64,000 nucleotides of DNA from Pseudomonadales bacterium (GTDB taxonomy: Bacteria > Pseudomonadota > Gammaproteobacteria > Pseudomonadales > UBA5518), in assembly GCA_024234165.1 (NCBI GenBank), contig JACKOP010000001.1:744001-808000 (forward strand), written 5' to 3'. Both the position numbers and the translations under genes were made by a program. Shown here piece by piece: positions 34,294 to 43,465 of this stretch (its first letter is position 1; each line of letters opens with the position of its first letter). The notes below the pieces were generated by a model. That model was given only the letters and a program-made list of their open reading frames with translations. It was not told the DNA's origin and did no database searches.

Positions 34294-36462
34294 TCAGTAT
34301 TCGAAGGTCACGTCTGCACCATAGGAACGCGGGTCGCCGAAAACCGCCGACGGCACAAGAATCATGACGTGCATCGTGTAGTAGTCTTCGTCCAGGAGAT
34401 TTTTTCCCCATAACGAGAATCGCAACTTGCCCCGCTGCCCGACGGGTATATCCGTCAGACTCATGCGGGCATCAAGCAGTCCATAGCTGCCAATCACACA
34501 CTTCGGACAGGAAGTGGAGCTGATCCGTTCCGATTGATGTGCGTAGGTAAGCATCACGCTCGGTGTCCCGACAACGGTATCGGCAAATGTATATTCAATA
34601 CTCGTCGAGAGCTTCTGTTTCGGTGCTTCGACAAACCCATATTTGTAAGCGATATTATTTCCCAGGGAATCCTTGATGCTGTCGTACCCGGCGTCCAGCC
34701 AGGCATAGGCAAGCGACAGATTCAACTCGGGTACGGGGCGCATGGCGATATCGAGTTCCAGACCATCGACCGATGCCTTGCCCGCATTGAGCACATCCGT
34801 AATTGCCGTGTTGCTCGGATCAGGGTTGACCGACAATTGAAGATCATCGTACCTGGCAGTGAACAGCGCCGCATTGACGCGCAGCGTATTGTTCAGCCAA
34901 TTGGATTTGACCCCAAGTTCGTAGCTGATTACGGATTCCGGACCAAAACCGGCCTTGAAGGTGGCGATGGAGCTCGACGAAAGATTGAACCCGCCCGTCT
35001 TGTAGCCGGTGGCAACCTTCGCATACAAATTGACATTGTCACTGGCATCGAACGCGATGACGGCGCTTGGACTGAAGTCCGTGTATCTGCGCTTCGCTTC
35101 ACCGGCAGCGATCGGCAACGGTGTGCCATTGCTGATAAGTGATGGTGCATCCACCTTGATCGCTTCCCGCTTGTCGCGTGACCAGCGAGCGCCAACCGTC
35201 AGTTGTAATCGCTGATCCAGAAAATCAGGCGTATAGCTCATTTGTCCAAACGCTGCATAAGCCGTGTTGTTCGCCGAGAGGTCACGGTCAGTACGCCTGT
35301 TCGCCAGGGGCTGACGACCGAACTCGATGGCAGTTGCCTCCTCTTCAAACCAGTAGAAACCGGCAACATACTCCAGACGCGAATCGAGCATGGTTCCGAT
35401 CGCTTGCAGCTCTTCCGAAAATTGATGTTGCGAAACATTCAGATCCCACGCGCTGATGGGCACGCCATACAAGCCTGTGTGATATGCCCGGTTGACGAAG
35501 CTGTCGAGATCCCGGTAGGCAGTGATGGATCGCAAGGAGAGCGTGTCGTTGACCTCGAACGAGGCCGTCAGGTTATGCCCCCAGCCCACGACGTCATTCG
35601 CGCGCAGGTTTCGCTCGGCCGGCGAACCAACCTTCGGTCGCGATGACCGCGACGAATAGAGTGGCACCCGTGCAACGAAATTCGGCGTGTCTTCCAGCTC
35701 GGAGCGATCGTACGTGTATCTTATGTTCAGGCGGTCAATCGGGTTCCAGAGTGCGGCAATGCGATACGCGCGACGATCCTGATCGCCAAAACGGCTCACC
35801 CCGGTCCCCAGGTTGCGGACAAAGCCGTTCTTGCCTGCCCGGAGATACGACAGATCCACGGCAAACGTCTCACCGACGGGAAGGTTGACGTACGTGCGTG
35901 AGCGGAAACCGTCGTAATTGCCAACCGAAAAGTCCTGTCGGAATCCGAGGTCATCGAGCTTCGGTGCAGCCGTGATGAAGTTGATCGCACCGCCTGTCGA
36001 GTTACGCCCATACAGCGCGCCCTGGGGGCCGCGCAGCACTTCGATCCGTTCCAGGTCGGCAACTTCCGTGGCCAGGCCCTGGAATCGGGCCACATACACG
36101 CCATCGAGATAAATGGCAACGCTCGGATCGTACGTGATCTGGTCGTTGACGATACCGAGACCACGAATGAAAGTGCGCAGCGTCGTACCGCTCTGGGGGT
36201 GAGGCGAGATGCTCAGCGACGGGACATCGGCAGCCAGGTCGGCCAGATTCGTGATGCCACGCGCCTCCAGTATCCTCTCCGAAAAGGCAACGATGGAAAT
36301 GGGCGCGTCCTGGATCGATTCCTCGCGTTTCTGCGCAGTGACGATGATTTCTTCCAGACCCTGGCTTGAATTCTGCTCCTGTGCACCAGCCGCCGTCGAC
36401 AGCAACCCTGCCATCACGATGCAGAACGCTCCATGTGTCCGATTCGAAAAATGTGCCGACAT
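34294..36462 (-). CDS. TonB-dependent outer-membrane receptor
   Basis: This 722-residue outer-membrane protein has a signal peptide (residues 1-27, ...GLLSTAAGAQ), a TonB-box-like segment (EEIIVTAQKREESIQDAPIS), a plug domain (about 50-165, with RTFIRGLGIVNDQI and LRGPQGALYGRNSTGGAINF), and a 22-strand barrel ending in aromatic residues (YGADVTFEY). The EEIIVTAQKRE subclass, common in marine bacteria, usually imports organic compounds other than iron chelates. It is followed by SDR, LLM oxidoreductase, acyl-CoA ligase and MFS genes and preceded by a LuxR-type regulator. It is therefore likely the outer-membrane entry for the substrate of that pathway. Confidence 0.95.
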   Translation of the reverse strand: MSAHFSNRTHGAFCIVMAGLLSTAAGAQEQNSSQGLEEIIVTAQKREESIQDAPISIVAFSERILEARGITNLADLAADVPSLSISPHPQSGTTLRTFIRGLGIVNDQITYDPSVAIYLDGVYVARFQGLATEVADLERIEVLRGPQGALYGRNSTGGAINFITAAPKLDDLGFRQDFSVGNYDGFRSRTYVNLPVGETFAVDLSYLRAGKNGFVRNLGTGVSRFGDQDRRAYRIAALWNPIDRLNIRYTYDRSELEDTPNFVARVPLYSSRSSRPKVGSPAERNLRANDVVGWGHNLTASFEVNDTLSLRSITAYRDLDSFVNRAYHTGLYGVPISAWDLNVSQHQFSEELQAIGTMLDSRLEYVAGFYWFEEEATAIEFGRQPLANRRTDRDLSANNTAYAAFGQMSYTPDFLDQRLQLTVGARWSRDKREAIKVDAPSLISNGTPLPIAAGEAKRRYTDFSPSAVIAFDASDNVNLYAKVATGYKTGGFNLSSSSIATFKAGFGPESVISYELGVKSNWLNNTLRVNAALFTARYDDLQLSVNPDPSNTAITDVLNAGKASVDGLELDIAMRPVPELNLSLAYAWLDAGYDSIKDSLGNNIAYKYGFVEAPKQKLSTSIEYTFADTVVGTPSVMLTYAHQSERISSTSCPKCVIGSYGLLDARMSLTDIPVGQRGKLRFSLWGKNLLDEDYYTMHVMILVPSAVFGDPRSYGADVTFEY

Positions 36463-36611
36463 GATCGCCCCCTCGAATGATCGTGCTCATACAGCCAATC
36501 CACACCTGCCGAAGATACAGATGCAGCGAACGTGACGCTTCACCAAGATTGGTGAGATGGAAGATGGGAGCTGGCCGCTGCACTTCGTGTGCAGGACCGC
36601 GACGGAGCGGT

Positions 36612-37733
36612 TCAGCTTCGCCCGAGAATGGCGATACTGCTCAGCACACGACTCACCAGAACCGACTGCTGGCCCACGCCTACCTTCTCGAAGACAGCCT
36701 TCAATTGGCTGTATACCGTGTTGCGCGAGGTCGCATTCTGTGACGCAATCTCTGCAATCGACAGGCCGCTGGTCAGACCGAGCACTACGTCGGCCTCGGC
36801 ACGGCTGAGCGCAAAGAGATCACGCAGCACGCCTGCATCGATCGGGCGAGACAGGGACGAATCACCGACAAACACGATCGCACGTCGCCCCAGGGTGGTT
36901 GGCGCCTCGTGCGCCAGCGTCGTGCATACGAAAAAGAGATGATTGCGGGCTGCGCTGCCTGTGGGTCGAAAGGCATGACTACCGCCATCCGCAAACGTAT
37001 CCGCAACGGCCCTGATGAATGCTCGATCGTCACCACGGGCCTGCACGTGCAGCTGGCCCTTCCGTACGGACAGAATCTGATCGTGCACCCGAAGCAGATC
37101 CATTGCGAAATCGTTCGCATCATGAACGTGATGATCCGGGTCGATCAGAAAGATACCAATCCCAAGCGCACGGCAAATCTCGAAGAGAATGGATCGCCAG
37201 TGTGCAGACGATCTCCTGGCAGATACGTCCGCGCTGGCGCGCCGAAGATGTGGCAACAGGAGCAGGCACAGGTCCTTTTCCTTTCTGGAGTAAGGTTGTG
37301 CCGTCTGCGGACGCCCGAGACGCAAACTGCCGACCTGCCCGTCGTCCCGAATGAAATTCACGCCGATGATGTCGCCGAGACCGAACGGTTTCATTGCCCG
37401 ATCCCGAAATTCGAAATGAGCTGCACGCCCCTCCTTCGCCAACTCGCGCACGCTCCTCACCATGCCCTGTGGCAACGCGGTAAACGGACTGACACGGAGA
37501 AAATCAGAGCGGTCGTGGCGACCATCCAGAGGGCGGCTGCTGTCGTTTTCCAGGTAATGCCGACGCTCGTTCCAGGCCTGGGAGTGCTCATCGGCAAACG
37601 CCATCCACGCATATACGGACCCGGTCGCGTCCTTGATACGTCGGAGAAAGGAATTCCACGGTGAGGCCCCGGAACTGCTCTCATAGACGCTGTTGATGAT
37701 CGCATTGAACGCAACGAGATCACGCGTGGACAT
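36612..37733 (-). CDS. LuxR-family transcriptional regulator
   Basis: The protein has 373 residues from ATG 37733 (MSTRDLVAFNAIINSVYESS). A long N-terminal sensory region of unrecognised fold is followed at the C-terminus by a LuxR-type helix-turn-helix: LFALSRAEADVVLGLTSGLS IAEIASQNATSRNTVYSQLK AVFEKVGVGQQSVLV. The frame extends upstream to 37829, but ATG 37733 is preceded by a purine-rich stretch and gives the family-like N-terminus. It sits 149 nt upstream of the TonB-dependent receptor on the same strand and divergent from the SDR-sulfotransferase operon. It could control either or both. The inducer is unknown. Confidence 0.88.
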   Translation of the reverse strand: MSTRDLVAFNAIINSVYESSSGASPWNSFLRRIKDATGSVYAWMAFADEHSQAWNERRHYLENDSSRPLDGRHDRSDFLRVSPFTALPQGMVRSVRELAKEGRAAHFEFRDRAMKPFGLGDIIGVNFIRDDGQVGSLRLGRPQTAQPYSRKEKDLCLLLLPHLRRASADVSARRSSAHWRSILFEICRALGIGIFLIDPDHHVHDANDFAMDLLRVHDQILSVRKGQLHVQARGDDRAFIRAVADTFADGGSHAFRPTGSAARNHLFFVCTTLAHEAPTTLGRRAIVFVGDSSLSRPIDAGVLRDLFALSRAEADVVLGLTSGLSIAEIASQNATSRNTVYSQLKAVFEKVGVGQQSVLVSRVLSSIAILGRS

Positions 37734-38025
37734 GCCCGCCCCCACTTCCCTGCGATGTTGGTTTTTCCGCATTAAAATCCGATATCGATTGGCTGTCCAC
37801 AGATCAACGCATGGGATCGGCACTTCCAAAGCCCATTTATCGACCTTGGCGTGTCTGGATGAGACCTTCCACCGGCGCTCGGCGCTCCCCCCGAAAGATT
37901 ACGAGACTTTCACCGGCTTCGACTTCATCGCCATGATCTAATCGAAGCGGATCCGCTTGCGGCTGCATCAGGAAGTTCCCGAACCGGGCAACCGCGGCAA
38001 CCAGACAGCGACACGAGGTGCAACC

Positions 38026-38871
38026 ATGATCGATCCGGGGCTTGCGGGGTGTACGGCGCTGGTAACCGGCGGCGGCACCGGGATCGGGCACGCAACGGCG
38101 TTGCGCCTGCTCGAACAGGGAACGATCGTGACGATCGCGGGCCGGCGCAGCGACGTGCTCGAGGAATCTGCCCGACGCCTGCGCGCCAGGGTTGCGGGCG
38201 CCGAGGTGCGCGTGCAGCAGTGCGACATCACCGTCGAGACCGACGTGGAGCGTGCCGTGCAGGTCGCGGCCGGTGCTGGCGGCAGACTCGATATCGCGGT
38301 CGCCAACGCAGGCACCGGTGTGCCGGGGCCGATCCTGTCACTGAGCGCCGATCACTGGCGCTACGCCTGCGACCTGAACATCATGGGCACCGCACTCACG
38401 ATCAAGCACGCCGCGCTCGCCATGCAGCAGCACGGGGGCAGCATCGTCGCGATCTCCTCCGGCGCCGGCTTCAAGATCCCGAAGTTCATGGCGACCTACG
38501 GGGCCACCAAGGCGGGGCTCGAGATGCTGGTGCGCTGCGCGGCAATCGAGCTGGCACCGTTTGCGATCCGCGTGAACACGATCCGTCCCGGCTTCATACC
38601 CACCGAGGGCGCACTGCTCGGTTTCAGCGAGGACGAACAGAAAATCGCGATCGAACACACGCCGCTCGCGCGCAACGGTTTCCCCGAGGATATCGGCGAC
38701 GCGGTGCTCCATCTCTGTTCAAGACAGGCCGCCTGGGTGACGGGCCAGACCGTATCGGTCGACGGCGGCCTCGATCTGCCGGAAGGCGAAAACTTCGAGG
38801 GCCTGTGCCGGCGCGTGTACGGCGACGAGCTGATGGATCGCGTCACCGGCGCCGATCCACGCAGCGAATGA
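38026..38871 (+). CDS. Short-chain dehydrogenase/reductase
   Basis: This 281-residue classical SDR has cofactor motif VTGGGTGIGHATALRLLEQG, NAG (VANAGTGVPGP), catalytic Ser (GGSIVAISSGAGFKIPK), YGATK and the C-terminal TGQTVSVDGGLDLP. ATG 38026 with GAGGTG just upstream is preferred over the longer frame from 37957. It heads a plus-strand operon (15-36 nt gaps, then an overlap) with a sulfotransferase, a DUF1214 protein, a VOC protein and an MFS remnant. Its substrate is presumably an alcohol or ketone in that pathway. Confidence 0.92.
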   Translation: MIDPGLAGCTALVTGGGTGIGHATALRLLEQGTIVTIAGRRSDVLEESARRLRARVAGAEVRVQQCDITVETDVERAVQVAAGAGGRLDIAVANAGTGVPGPILSLSADHWRYACDLNIMGTALTIKHAALAMQQHGGSIVAISSGAGFKIPKFMATYGATKAGLEMLVRCAAIELAPFAIRVNTIRPGFIPTEGALLGFSEDEQKIAIEHTPLARNGFPEDIGDAVLHLCSRQAAWVTGQTVSVDGGLDLPEGENFEGLCRRVYGDELMDRVTGADPRSE

Positions 38872-38886
38872 TGCAAGGAGGTCAGC

Positions 38887-40068
38887 GTGAACGCAGAACC
38901 ACGATTCGATCCGGAGCGATTGATGGCGGCCGCCGAGCAGCGCACCGGACATTCGGACTGGGGTGATCCGGGCTTTCGCACCGGACTGGACCATCTGATC
39001 GACTCGCTGGAACGCGAGGCACGTCTGTCGGAACTGGGGCGCTACGCGACCGCGGAAGCGATGATCAGCCGGCTCGCGAACCGGCTCGACATCATCGCGT
39101 ACCGCAAGCAACGCCCGGCGGTGGAGGCCCAGACGATCCGGCGCCCGCTGTTCGTGCTCGGGCTGCCACGCACCGGAACCACGATCCTGCACGAGGTGCT
39201 CGCGCAGGACCCGGACCATATTTCACCGCTGCACTGGCAAGTGATGAAGCCGGTGCCACCTCCGCATGCAGACAACATCGACAGCGATCCGCGCATCGCC
39301 GAGGTCGAGGCACAACTGGACGCGTTCGACCAGATCGCGCCGAACTTCAAGACGATCCACGAGATGGGCGCACGGCTGCCGACCGAATGCCTGTCGATAC
39401 TCGCGATGTACTTCATCAGCGACGAATGGAGTGCAACCTACTACGTGCCGACGTACCGGCGCTGGTGCCTGGACCACGACATGCACGGTGCGTATCGCTG
39501 GCATCACCAGGTACTGCAGCACCTGCAGGTGGACTGCGCACGTCCACGCTGGGTACTGAAGTCGCCACTGCACCTGCCCTACCTGCAGGCGATCTTCGAC
39601 GAGTATCCGGATGCATCGATCGTGTGGACGCACCGCGAGCCGATGACCGTGATGGCGTCGGTGTCCAGCCTGGCACAAACGCTGCGTGCAACCTTCAGCG
39701 AGGGCATCGATCCGAAACTCACGGCGCAAGGCGAAGTCGAGCATCTGTCACAGGCACTGCTGCGCGGCATGAGGTGGCGCGACGCACACCCCGAACGCAA
39801 GCACCAGTTCATCGACCTCGGATTCGCGGAGATCATGCGCGACCTGCTCGGGGCTGTCGAGAAGATCTACGCCCATTTCGGCTTCGAACTGACGGCGGGA
39901 GCACGCCGGCGAATGGAGAACTACATCCGCGATCGTCCACGCGACAAGCACGGTGTGCACAGCTACAGCGCGGCACAGTTCGGGCTCGGCGAGGCGCAGC
40001 ACGGCGTGGTGTTCGCCCCGTATCGCGAGCGCTTCGCACACTTCCTCGCCGGTTCGGGAACCGGCTAG
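38887..40068 (+). CDS. Sulfotransferase family protein (GTG start)
   Basis: This 393-residue protein belongs to the large bacterial sulfotransferase family, which transfers sulfate from PAPS. The 5'-phosphosulfate loop is clear (RRPLFVLGLPRTGTTILHEV, about residues 84-103). The 3'-phosphate-binding region is likely YPDASIVWTHREPMTVMASV, followed by sequence typical of the family (MENYIRDRPRDKHGVHSYS). The start is GTG 38887 with AAGGAGG 5 nt upstream, a strong site. No signal peptide. It is usually found with DUF1214 and SDR genes, as here; the acceptor molecule is unknown. Confidence 0.92.
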   Translation: MNAEPRFDPERLMAAAEQRTGHSDWGDPGFRTGLDHLIDSLEREARLSELGRYATAEAMISRLANRLDIIAYRKQRPAVEAQTIRRPLFVLGLPRTGTTILHEVLAQDPDHISPLHWQVMKPVPPPHADNIDSDPRIAEVEAQLDAFDQIAPNFKTIHEMGARLPTECLSILAMYFISDEWSATYYVPTYRRWCLDHDMHGAYRWHHQVLQHLQVDCARPRWVLKSPLHLPYLQAIFDEYPDASIVWTHREPMTVMASVSSLAQTLRATFSEGIDPKLTAQGEVEHLSQALLRGMRWRDAHPERKHQFIDLGFAEIMRDLLGAVEKIYAHFGFELTAGARRRMENYIRDRPRDKHGVHSYSAAQFGLGEAQHGVVFAPYRERFAHFLAGSGTG

Positions 40069-40104
40069 CGCGCACAACGACACAAGCCAGCGGAGGATCG
40101 AGCC

Positions 40105-41244
40105 ATGCCCACCGACACGACGGCCAGCGCCGCAGCGCTCGCGGAGCTGCTCCACCTGGTTCGTGAACTGAACTCGCGCTTCCTCGGCGAGGAATTCGGC
40201 AACACACGACCCGACGACATCGTCGACGGCCGCGTGTACGTGCTGCATGCACTGCAGGCCGCGCTCGGCAGCCAGCTCGACGTGGATCCCGGCCGACCGG
40301 TGTTTCGCCGCCTTACCGGGCCGAACATGAAGGTGCTCGGTGACAACCCCGACGCGGTGTACTTCGGCGCCTACGTGCAACCGGGGCGCAGTTACCGCAT
40401 CCGTGGCAATCTGGCCGGTGCCACGTTCACGTCGTTCAGCCAGGAACTCGGCACTGCCGACGGGGGCTATTCACGGCAGACGGTGAACGTGGTCAAGGAC
40501 AGCGACCTGCATCCCGACCCGGACGGCAACTTCGAGTTCGTGCTGAGCGCGGAGCGCTGTCCGGGCAACTGGTTCCCGCTGCATCCGCAGGCAGGGCTGA
40601 TCAATACGCGTCACTTCTTCGAACGCGAGCGACCCGCGGCGTCGGACCCCACCCTGCATGTCCCGCTCGCGATCGAGTGCCTGGACCCCGACCCCGCCCC
40701 ACCGCCACGCCTGGATGACGCCGCGCTGGCAGCACGCATACGCTGCGCCATGCACTACGTGCGTGGCATGACCCTCGATGTACCGCCATTCCCGCATGGG
40801 CCGTACCCGCAACCCGGATGGGTCTCGACGGTCGCGAACCGTTTCAATCCACCGGCAGATCCGGCAGCAAGCACCGGCTGGGCCAACATGGATGCGATCT
40901 ACGCGCTGGCGCCGTACGAACTCCAGCCCGACGAGGCACTGGTGATCGAAGGGCGCTTTCCAGCCTGCCGGTTCGCAAACGTGCTGCTCTATACGCGATT
41001 CCTGCAGACCTACGATTACATCAACCGCTGTGTCTCGCTGAACCGCCGGCAGATCCGGCTCAGGGCCGACGGCAGTTTCCGTGTCGTGGTCGCACACCGC
41101 GACCCGGGCGTGCCGAACTGGCTCGACACGGCGGGACGCACGCAGGGGCGGGTCTTCTGGCGCTTCCTGCTGCCGGAAGAACCATTACAGGCGCTGCAGA
41201 CGCGCGTGATGCACGTCGCGCAGGTACGGCAACTGGGCGAATGA
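40105..41244 (+). CDS. DUF1214 domain-containing protein
   Basis: This 379-residue cytoplasmic protein (no signal peptide or membrane segment) has a C-terminal DUF1214-like domain: LAPYELQPDEALVIEGRFPA CRFANVLLYTRFLQTYDY, then RLRADGSFRVVVAHRDPGVP NWLDTAGRTQGRVFWRFLLP. The N-terminal half (about 1-180) contains GDNPDAVYFGAYVQPGRSYR IRG, a beta-rich stretch common to DUF1254/DUF1214 proteins. Its biochemical role is not known. It recurs beside sulfotransferases and SDRs, so it probably belongs to the same pathway. Confidence 0.85.
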   Translation: MPTDTTASAAALAELLHLVRELNSRFLGEEFGNTRPDDIVDGRVYVLHALQAALGSQLDVDPGRPVFRRLTGPNMKVLGDNPDAVYFGAYVQPGRSYRIRGNLAGATFTSFSQELGTADGGYSRQTVNVVKDSDLHPDPDGNFEFVLSAERCPGNWFPLHPQAGLINTRHFFERERPAASDPTLHVPLAIECLDPDPAPPPRLDDAALAARIRCAMHYVRGMTLDVPPFPHGPYPQPGWVSTVANRFNPPADPAASTGWANMDAIYALAPYELQPDEALVIEGRFPACRFANVLLYTRFLQTYDYINRCVSLNRRQIRLRADGSFRVVVAHRDPGVPNWLDTAGRTQGRVFWRFLLPEEPLQALQTRVMHVAQVRQLGE

Positions 41245-41263
41245 GAAAGCGGGGGGATCGGCG

Positions 41264-41719
41264 ATGAACCTGAATTTCGATCGGGTGCTGCAGGTGGGCA
41301 TGGTCGTGCGGGATCTCGACCAGGCGCTGGATTTCTATACGAACACGGTCGGCTGGGGTCCGTTCACGATTTTCGAGGACGATCAGGGCATCAAGTACGA
41401 CCGCAAGGGCGGAACGCCGTACAGCGGCAGGATCCGGGTTGCGGTAACCGCGTGGGACAGCAAGCCGTGCCTAGAACTGATCCAGCCGCTGTCGGGCGAC
41501 AACCTCTTCAGCCGGCATCTCGACAGGCACGGCGAAGGCCTGCACCACCTGTTCGCGGGCCTGGTGGACGATCTGGACGTGGTGCTGCCCGAACTCGAGA
41601 AACAGGGCATTCGCACGATCCTGTACGGCCCGGTACCCGAGTTCCAGGCGCGCGTCGCCTACGTGGTCGGCGAAAGGACGCGCAACATCATCCTCGAGAT
41701 CAGCGACCGAAGGTGCTGA
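41264..41719 (+). CDS. VOC-family (glyoxalase-like) protein
   Basis: The 151-residue protein has two beta-alpha-beta-beta-beta VOC modules. The first starts FDRVLQVGMVVRDLDQALDF YTNTVGWGPF, the second around GEGLHHLFAGLVDDLDVVLP ELEKQG, ending YVVGERTRNIILEI. Candidate metal ligands are His in GLHHL and the C-terminal Glu of IILEI. Family members include lyases, isomerases and dioxygenases, so the reaction is open. Its stop codon overlaps the start of the MFS remnant (TGATG), showing tight coupling. Confidence 0.9.
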   Translation: MNLNFDRVLQVGMVVRDLDQALDFYTNTVGWGPFTIFEDDQGIKYDRKGGTPYSGRIRVAVTAWDSKPCLELIQPLSGDNLFSRHLDRHGEGLHHLFAGLVDDLDVVLPELEKQGIRTILYGPVPEFQARVAYVVGERTRNIILEISDRRC

Positions 41720-42053
41720 TGCAGGGCGCTGACACCATGCAGCCGCCACGCGCTCCGAGCACCGCCTACGCCAACTACGTGCTCGCCCTGTTGTGCCTGG
41801 TCTTTGTGATGAACTTCATCGACCGGCAGATCCTGGCCATGCTGATCGAGCCGATCAAACAGGAATTCGGCGTTTCGGACTCGGGCCGCTGTCGGTCGGG
41901 CTGCTGAACGACTACGTGTTCGCCGCCGAGCACGGTGCGCTGGCGATCCGCTACTCGATGCTCGTGATCGGCGTGCTCGGCGGTGCGGCCAACCTGCTGT
42001 TCTGGCAGGCATCACGTACGCTGGCCGCGGACCTCGCCCGCCAGCACGACTGA
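41719..42053 (+). pseudogene. MFS transporter reduced to both ends by internal deletion
   Basis: The first ~55 codons (from ATG 41719) encode the N-terminal membrane helix of an MFS permease (YANYVLALLCLVFVMNFIDR QILAMLIEPIKQEFGVSDS). After base ~41880 the homology jumps, in a different frame, to the C-terminal end (GPLSVGLLNDYVFAAEHGAL AIRYSMLVIGVLGGAANLLF WQASRTLAADLA, to the stop at 42053). About 300 codons are missing and the two parts are out of phase. It was probably the exporter or importer of the upstream operon; transport must now rely on another system. Confidence 0.85.
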
Positions 42054-42140
42054 GTTCGCGCGCGGCACCGCCGCCTGTTGGCTCCACCATCTACCGCCTT
42101 CAGATGCATCTCCGGATACGACGAATATGACGAAATCCAG

Positions 42141-42159
42141 TTGATAACGTCTCTCGTTT
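42141..42159 (+). promoter_or_regulatory. Candidate Fur box upstream of exbB
   Basis: TTGATAACGTCTCTCGTTT, in an AT-rich island of the 222-nt gap before exbB, matches 16 of 19 bases of the common Fur-site version TTGATAACGATTCTCATTT. The adjacent TTGATA could serve as a -35 element. The genes that follow (exbB, exbD, tonB, siderophore receptor, PiuC-type gene) are classic iron-repressed functions, which supports the reading. Not tested against a matrix. Confidence 0.5.
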
Positions 42160-42275
42160 AGATTAGCGTTTGCATGCCCTGCACCTCCGTGGCCGCGTGG
42201 CGGATCGCCCGGACCCGACCATGTACAGGTTGCACGGATGCGAGTTCCCGTCGAGGCAATCAGAAAAGGTAGCCG

Positions 42276-43010
42276 ATGAGCATTGCAAGCATCTCTCCGC
42301 AGTTTTTCGTTACGGCGGCGTTCTGGGTTCTGCTGGTCTTTTCCGTGCTGACCTGGACGGTCGTTCTGTTCAAGGCATTCCAGTTCACGCATGTCGGGCG
42401 CCGCGATCGCCTGTATGCCAGCCAGTTCTGGCAGGCACCCACCCTGTCGCAGGCCGCCTGCGACTGTGTGGAACGGACCCCGATGTGTGCAATCGCACGC
42501 GCGGGCTTTGTTGCGATGGCCACCCATGCCAGTGGCAGTCTGGGCAGCGGCGGCAAACGTGAACACCGGTTGGAGCGTCACCTGCGCACGCAACTGCACG
42601 ACGAGCGCCGCTCACTGGAGGGCGGGCTGAGCATGCTCGCAAGCATCGGCAGCACAGCCCCGTTCGTCGGACTGTTCGGCACCGTGATCGGCATCATGCG
42701 GGCATTGCAGGACATCGGCAGCAGCGGCTCTGCCAGCCTGGATGTGGTGGCCGGACCCATCGGCGAGGCGCTGCTGGCAACCGGAGTCGGTATCGCGGTC
42801 GCCATTCCTGCGGTGCTCGCCTACAACTTCTTCCTGCGCCGCTCCCGGCTGATCGTGCAGCGCCTCGAGGACTTCGCAGGCGATTTCCTCGCGATTGCGG
42901 GTGACCAGTATCTGGAGGCCGTACCGGCCTCGATCACCGAGCACGGCAATGCCAGGGCGCCCCGCCGTGTGGCGGCCATGCCCGGTGCACGACTCGACGT
43001 GGCCGGCTGA
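42276..43010 (+). CDS. exbB: ExbB/TolQ-family proton channel subunit
   Basis: This 244-residue inner-membrane protein, with ExbD, uses the proton gradient to energise TonB. Three hydrophobic segments are visible: near residues 10-32 (FFVTAAFWVLLVFSVLTWTV), about 125-150 (STAPFVGLFGTVIGIMRALQ) and about 165-190 (EALLATGVGIAVAIPAVLAY NFF). The conserved GLFGTV and ALLATGVGIAVAIPA motifs identify the MotA/TolQ/ExbB fold. It is the first gene of exbB-exbD-tonB-receptor, ending 9 nt before exbD. The linkage to tonB supports ExbB over TolQ. Confidence 0.93.
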   Translation: MSIASISPQFFVTAAFWVLLVFSVLTWTVVLFKAFQFTHVGRRDRLYASQFWQAPTLSQAACDCVERTPMCAIARAGFVAMATHASGSLGSGGKREHRLERHLRTQLHDERRSLEGGLSMLASIGSTAPFVGLFGTVIGIMRALQDIGSSGSASLDVVAGPIGEALLATGVGIAVAIPAVLAYNFFLRRSRLIVQRLEDFAGDFLAIAGDQYLEAVPASITEHGNARAPRRVAAMPGARLDVAG

Positions 43011-43019
43011 GGACGGATC

Positions 43020-43436
43020 ATGGGATTCCATCGCAGCGAAGCCGATACGGAACTCAGTGAAATCAATATCACGCCGCTGGTCGACGTGATGCTGGTGTTG
43101 CTGGTCGCCTTCATGGTCACTGCTCCGCTGATGACCAACGTGGTCAATGTCAACCTGCCGCAGACGGCAAGGACGAGTCCGCCCAAAGAGGACAAGGCAC
43201 ACACGCTCGAGGTCGACGCGACGGGGGTGTACCGCCTCGATGGCGAGGTCGTCACCGAGGATGCGCTTGAAGGCCGATTGTCCGTGCTGAAGCAGGCGAT
43301 GGATTCGAAGGCGAGCGAAGCCGCCCTGCACCTGCAGGCCGACGCGGCGCTCAATTACGGCAAGGTGGTCAATGTCATGGCCATCGTCGAGCGCACGGGC
43401 ATCCAGAAGCTGGCCGTGTTCACGCAGCCACACTGA
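43020..43436 (+). CDS. exbD: ExbD biopolymer transport protein
   Basis: This 138-residue protein has a short cytoplasmic N-terminus, one membrane helix with the essential aspartate (EINITPLVDVMLVLLVAFMV) and a periplasmic domain (VDATGVYRLDGEVVTEDALE ... ALHLQADAALNYGKVVNVMA). It pairs with ExbB and conducts protons. It is located between exbB (9 nt) and tonB (29 nt). Confidence 0.95.
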   Translation: MGFHRSEADTELSEINITPLVDVMLVLLVAFMVTAPLMTNVVNVNLPQTARTSPPKEDKAHTLEVDATGVYRLDGEVVTEDALEGRLSVLKQAMDSKASEAALHLQADAALNYGKVVNVMAIVERTGIQKLAVFTQPH

Positions 43437-43465
43437 CGCACCCATTCGACGGAAGCCGACTTCCT

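Noticed and set aside
34268..34411. Upstream extension of the SDR gene into the TonB-dependent receptor
   Set aside because: The added residues are not SDR-like and are coded inside the receptor 3' end; GTG 34267 with GGAG is a better start.
37734..38025. Small gene in the LuxR-SDR divergent gap (plus-strand frame ending at 37941)
   Set aside because: No family match, no ribosome-binding site, and the frame overlaps the regulator start; the gap is more likely promoter sequence.
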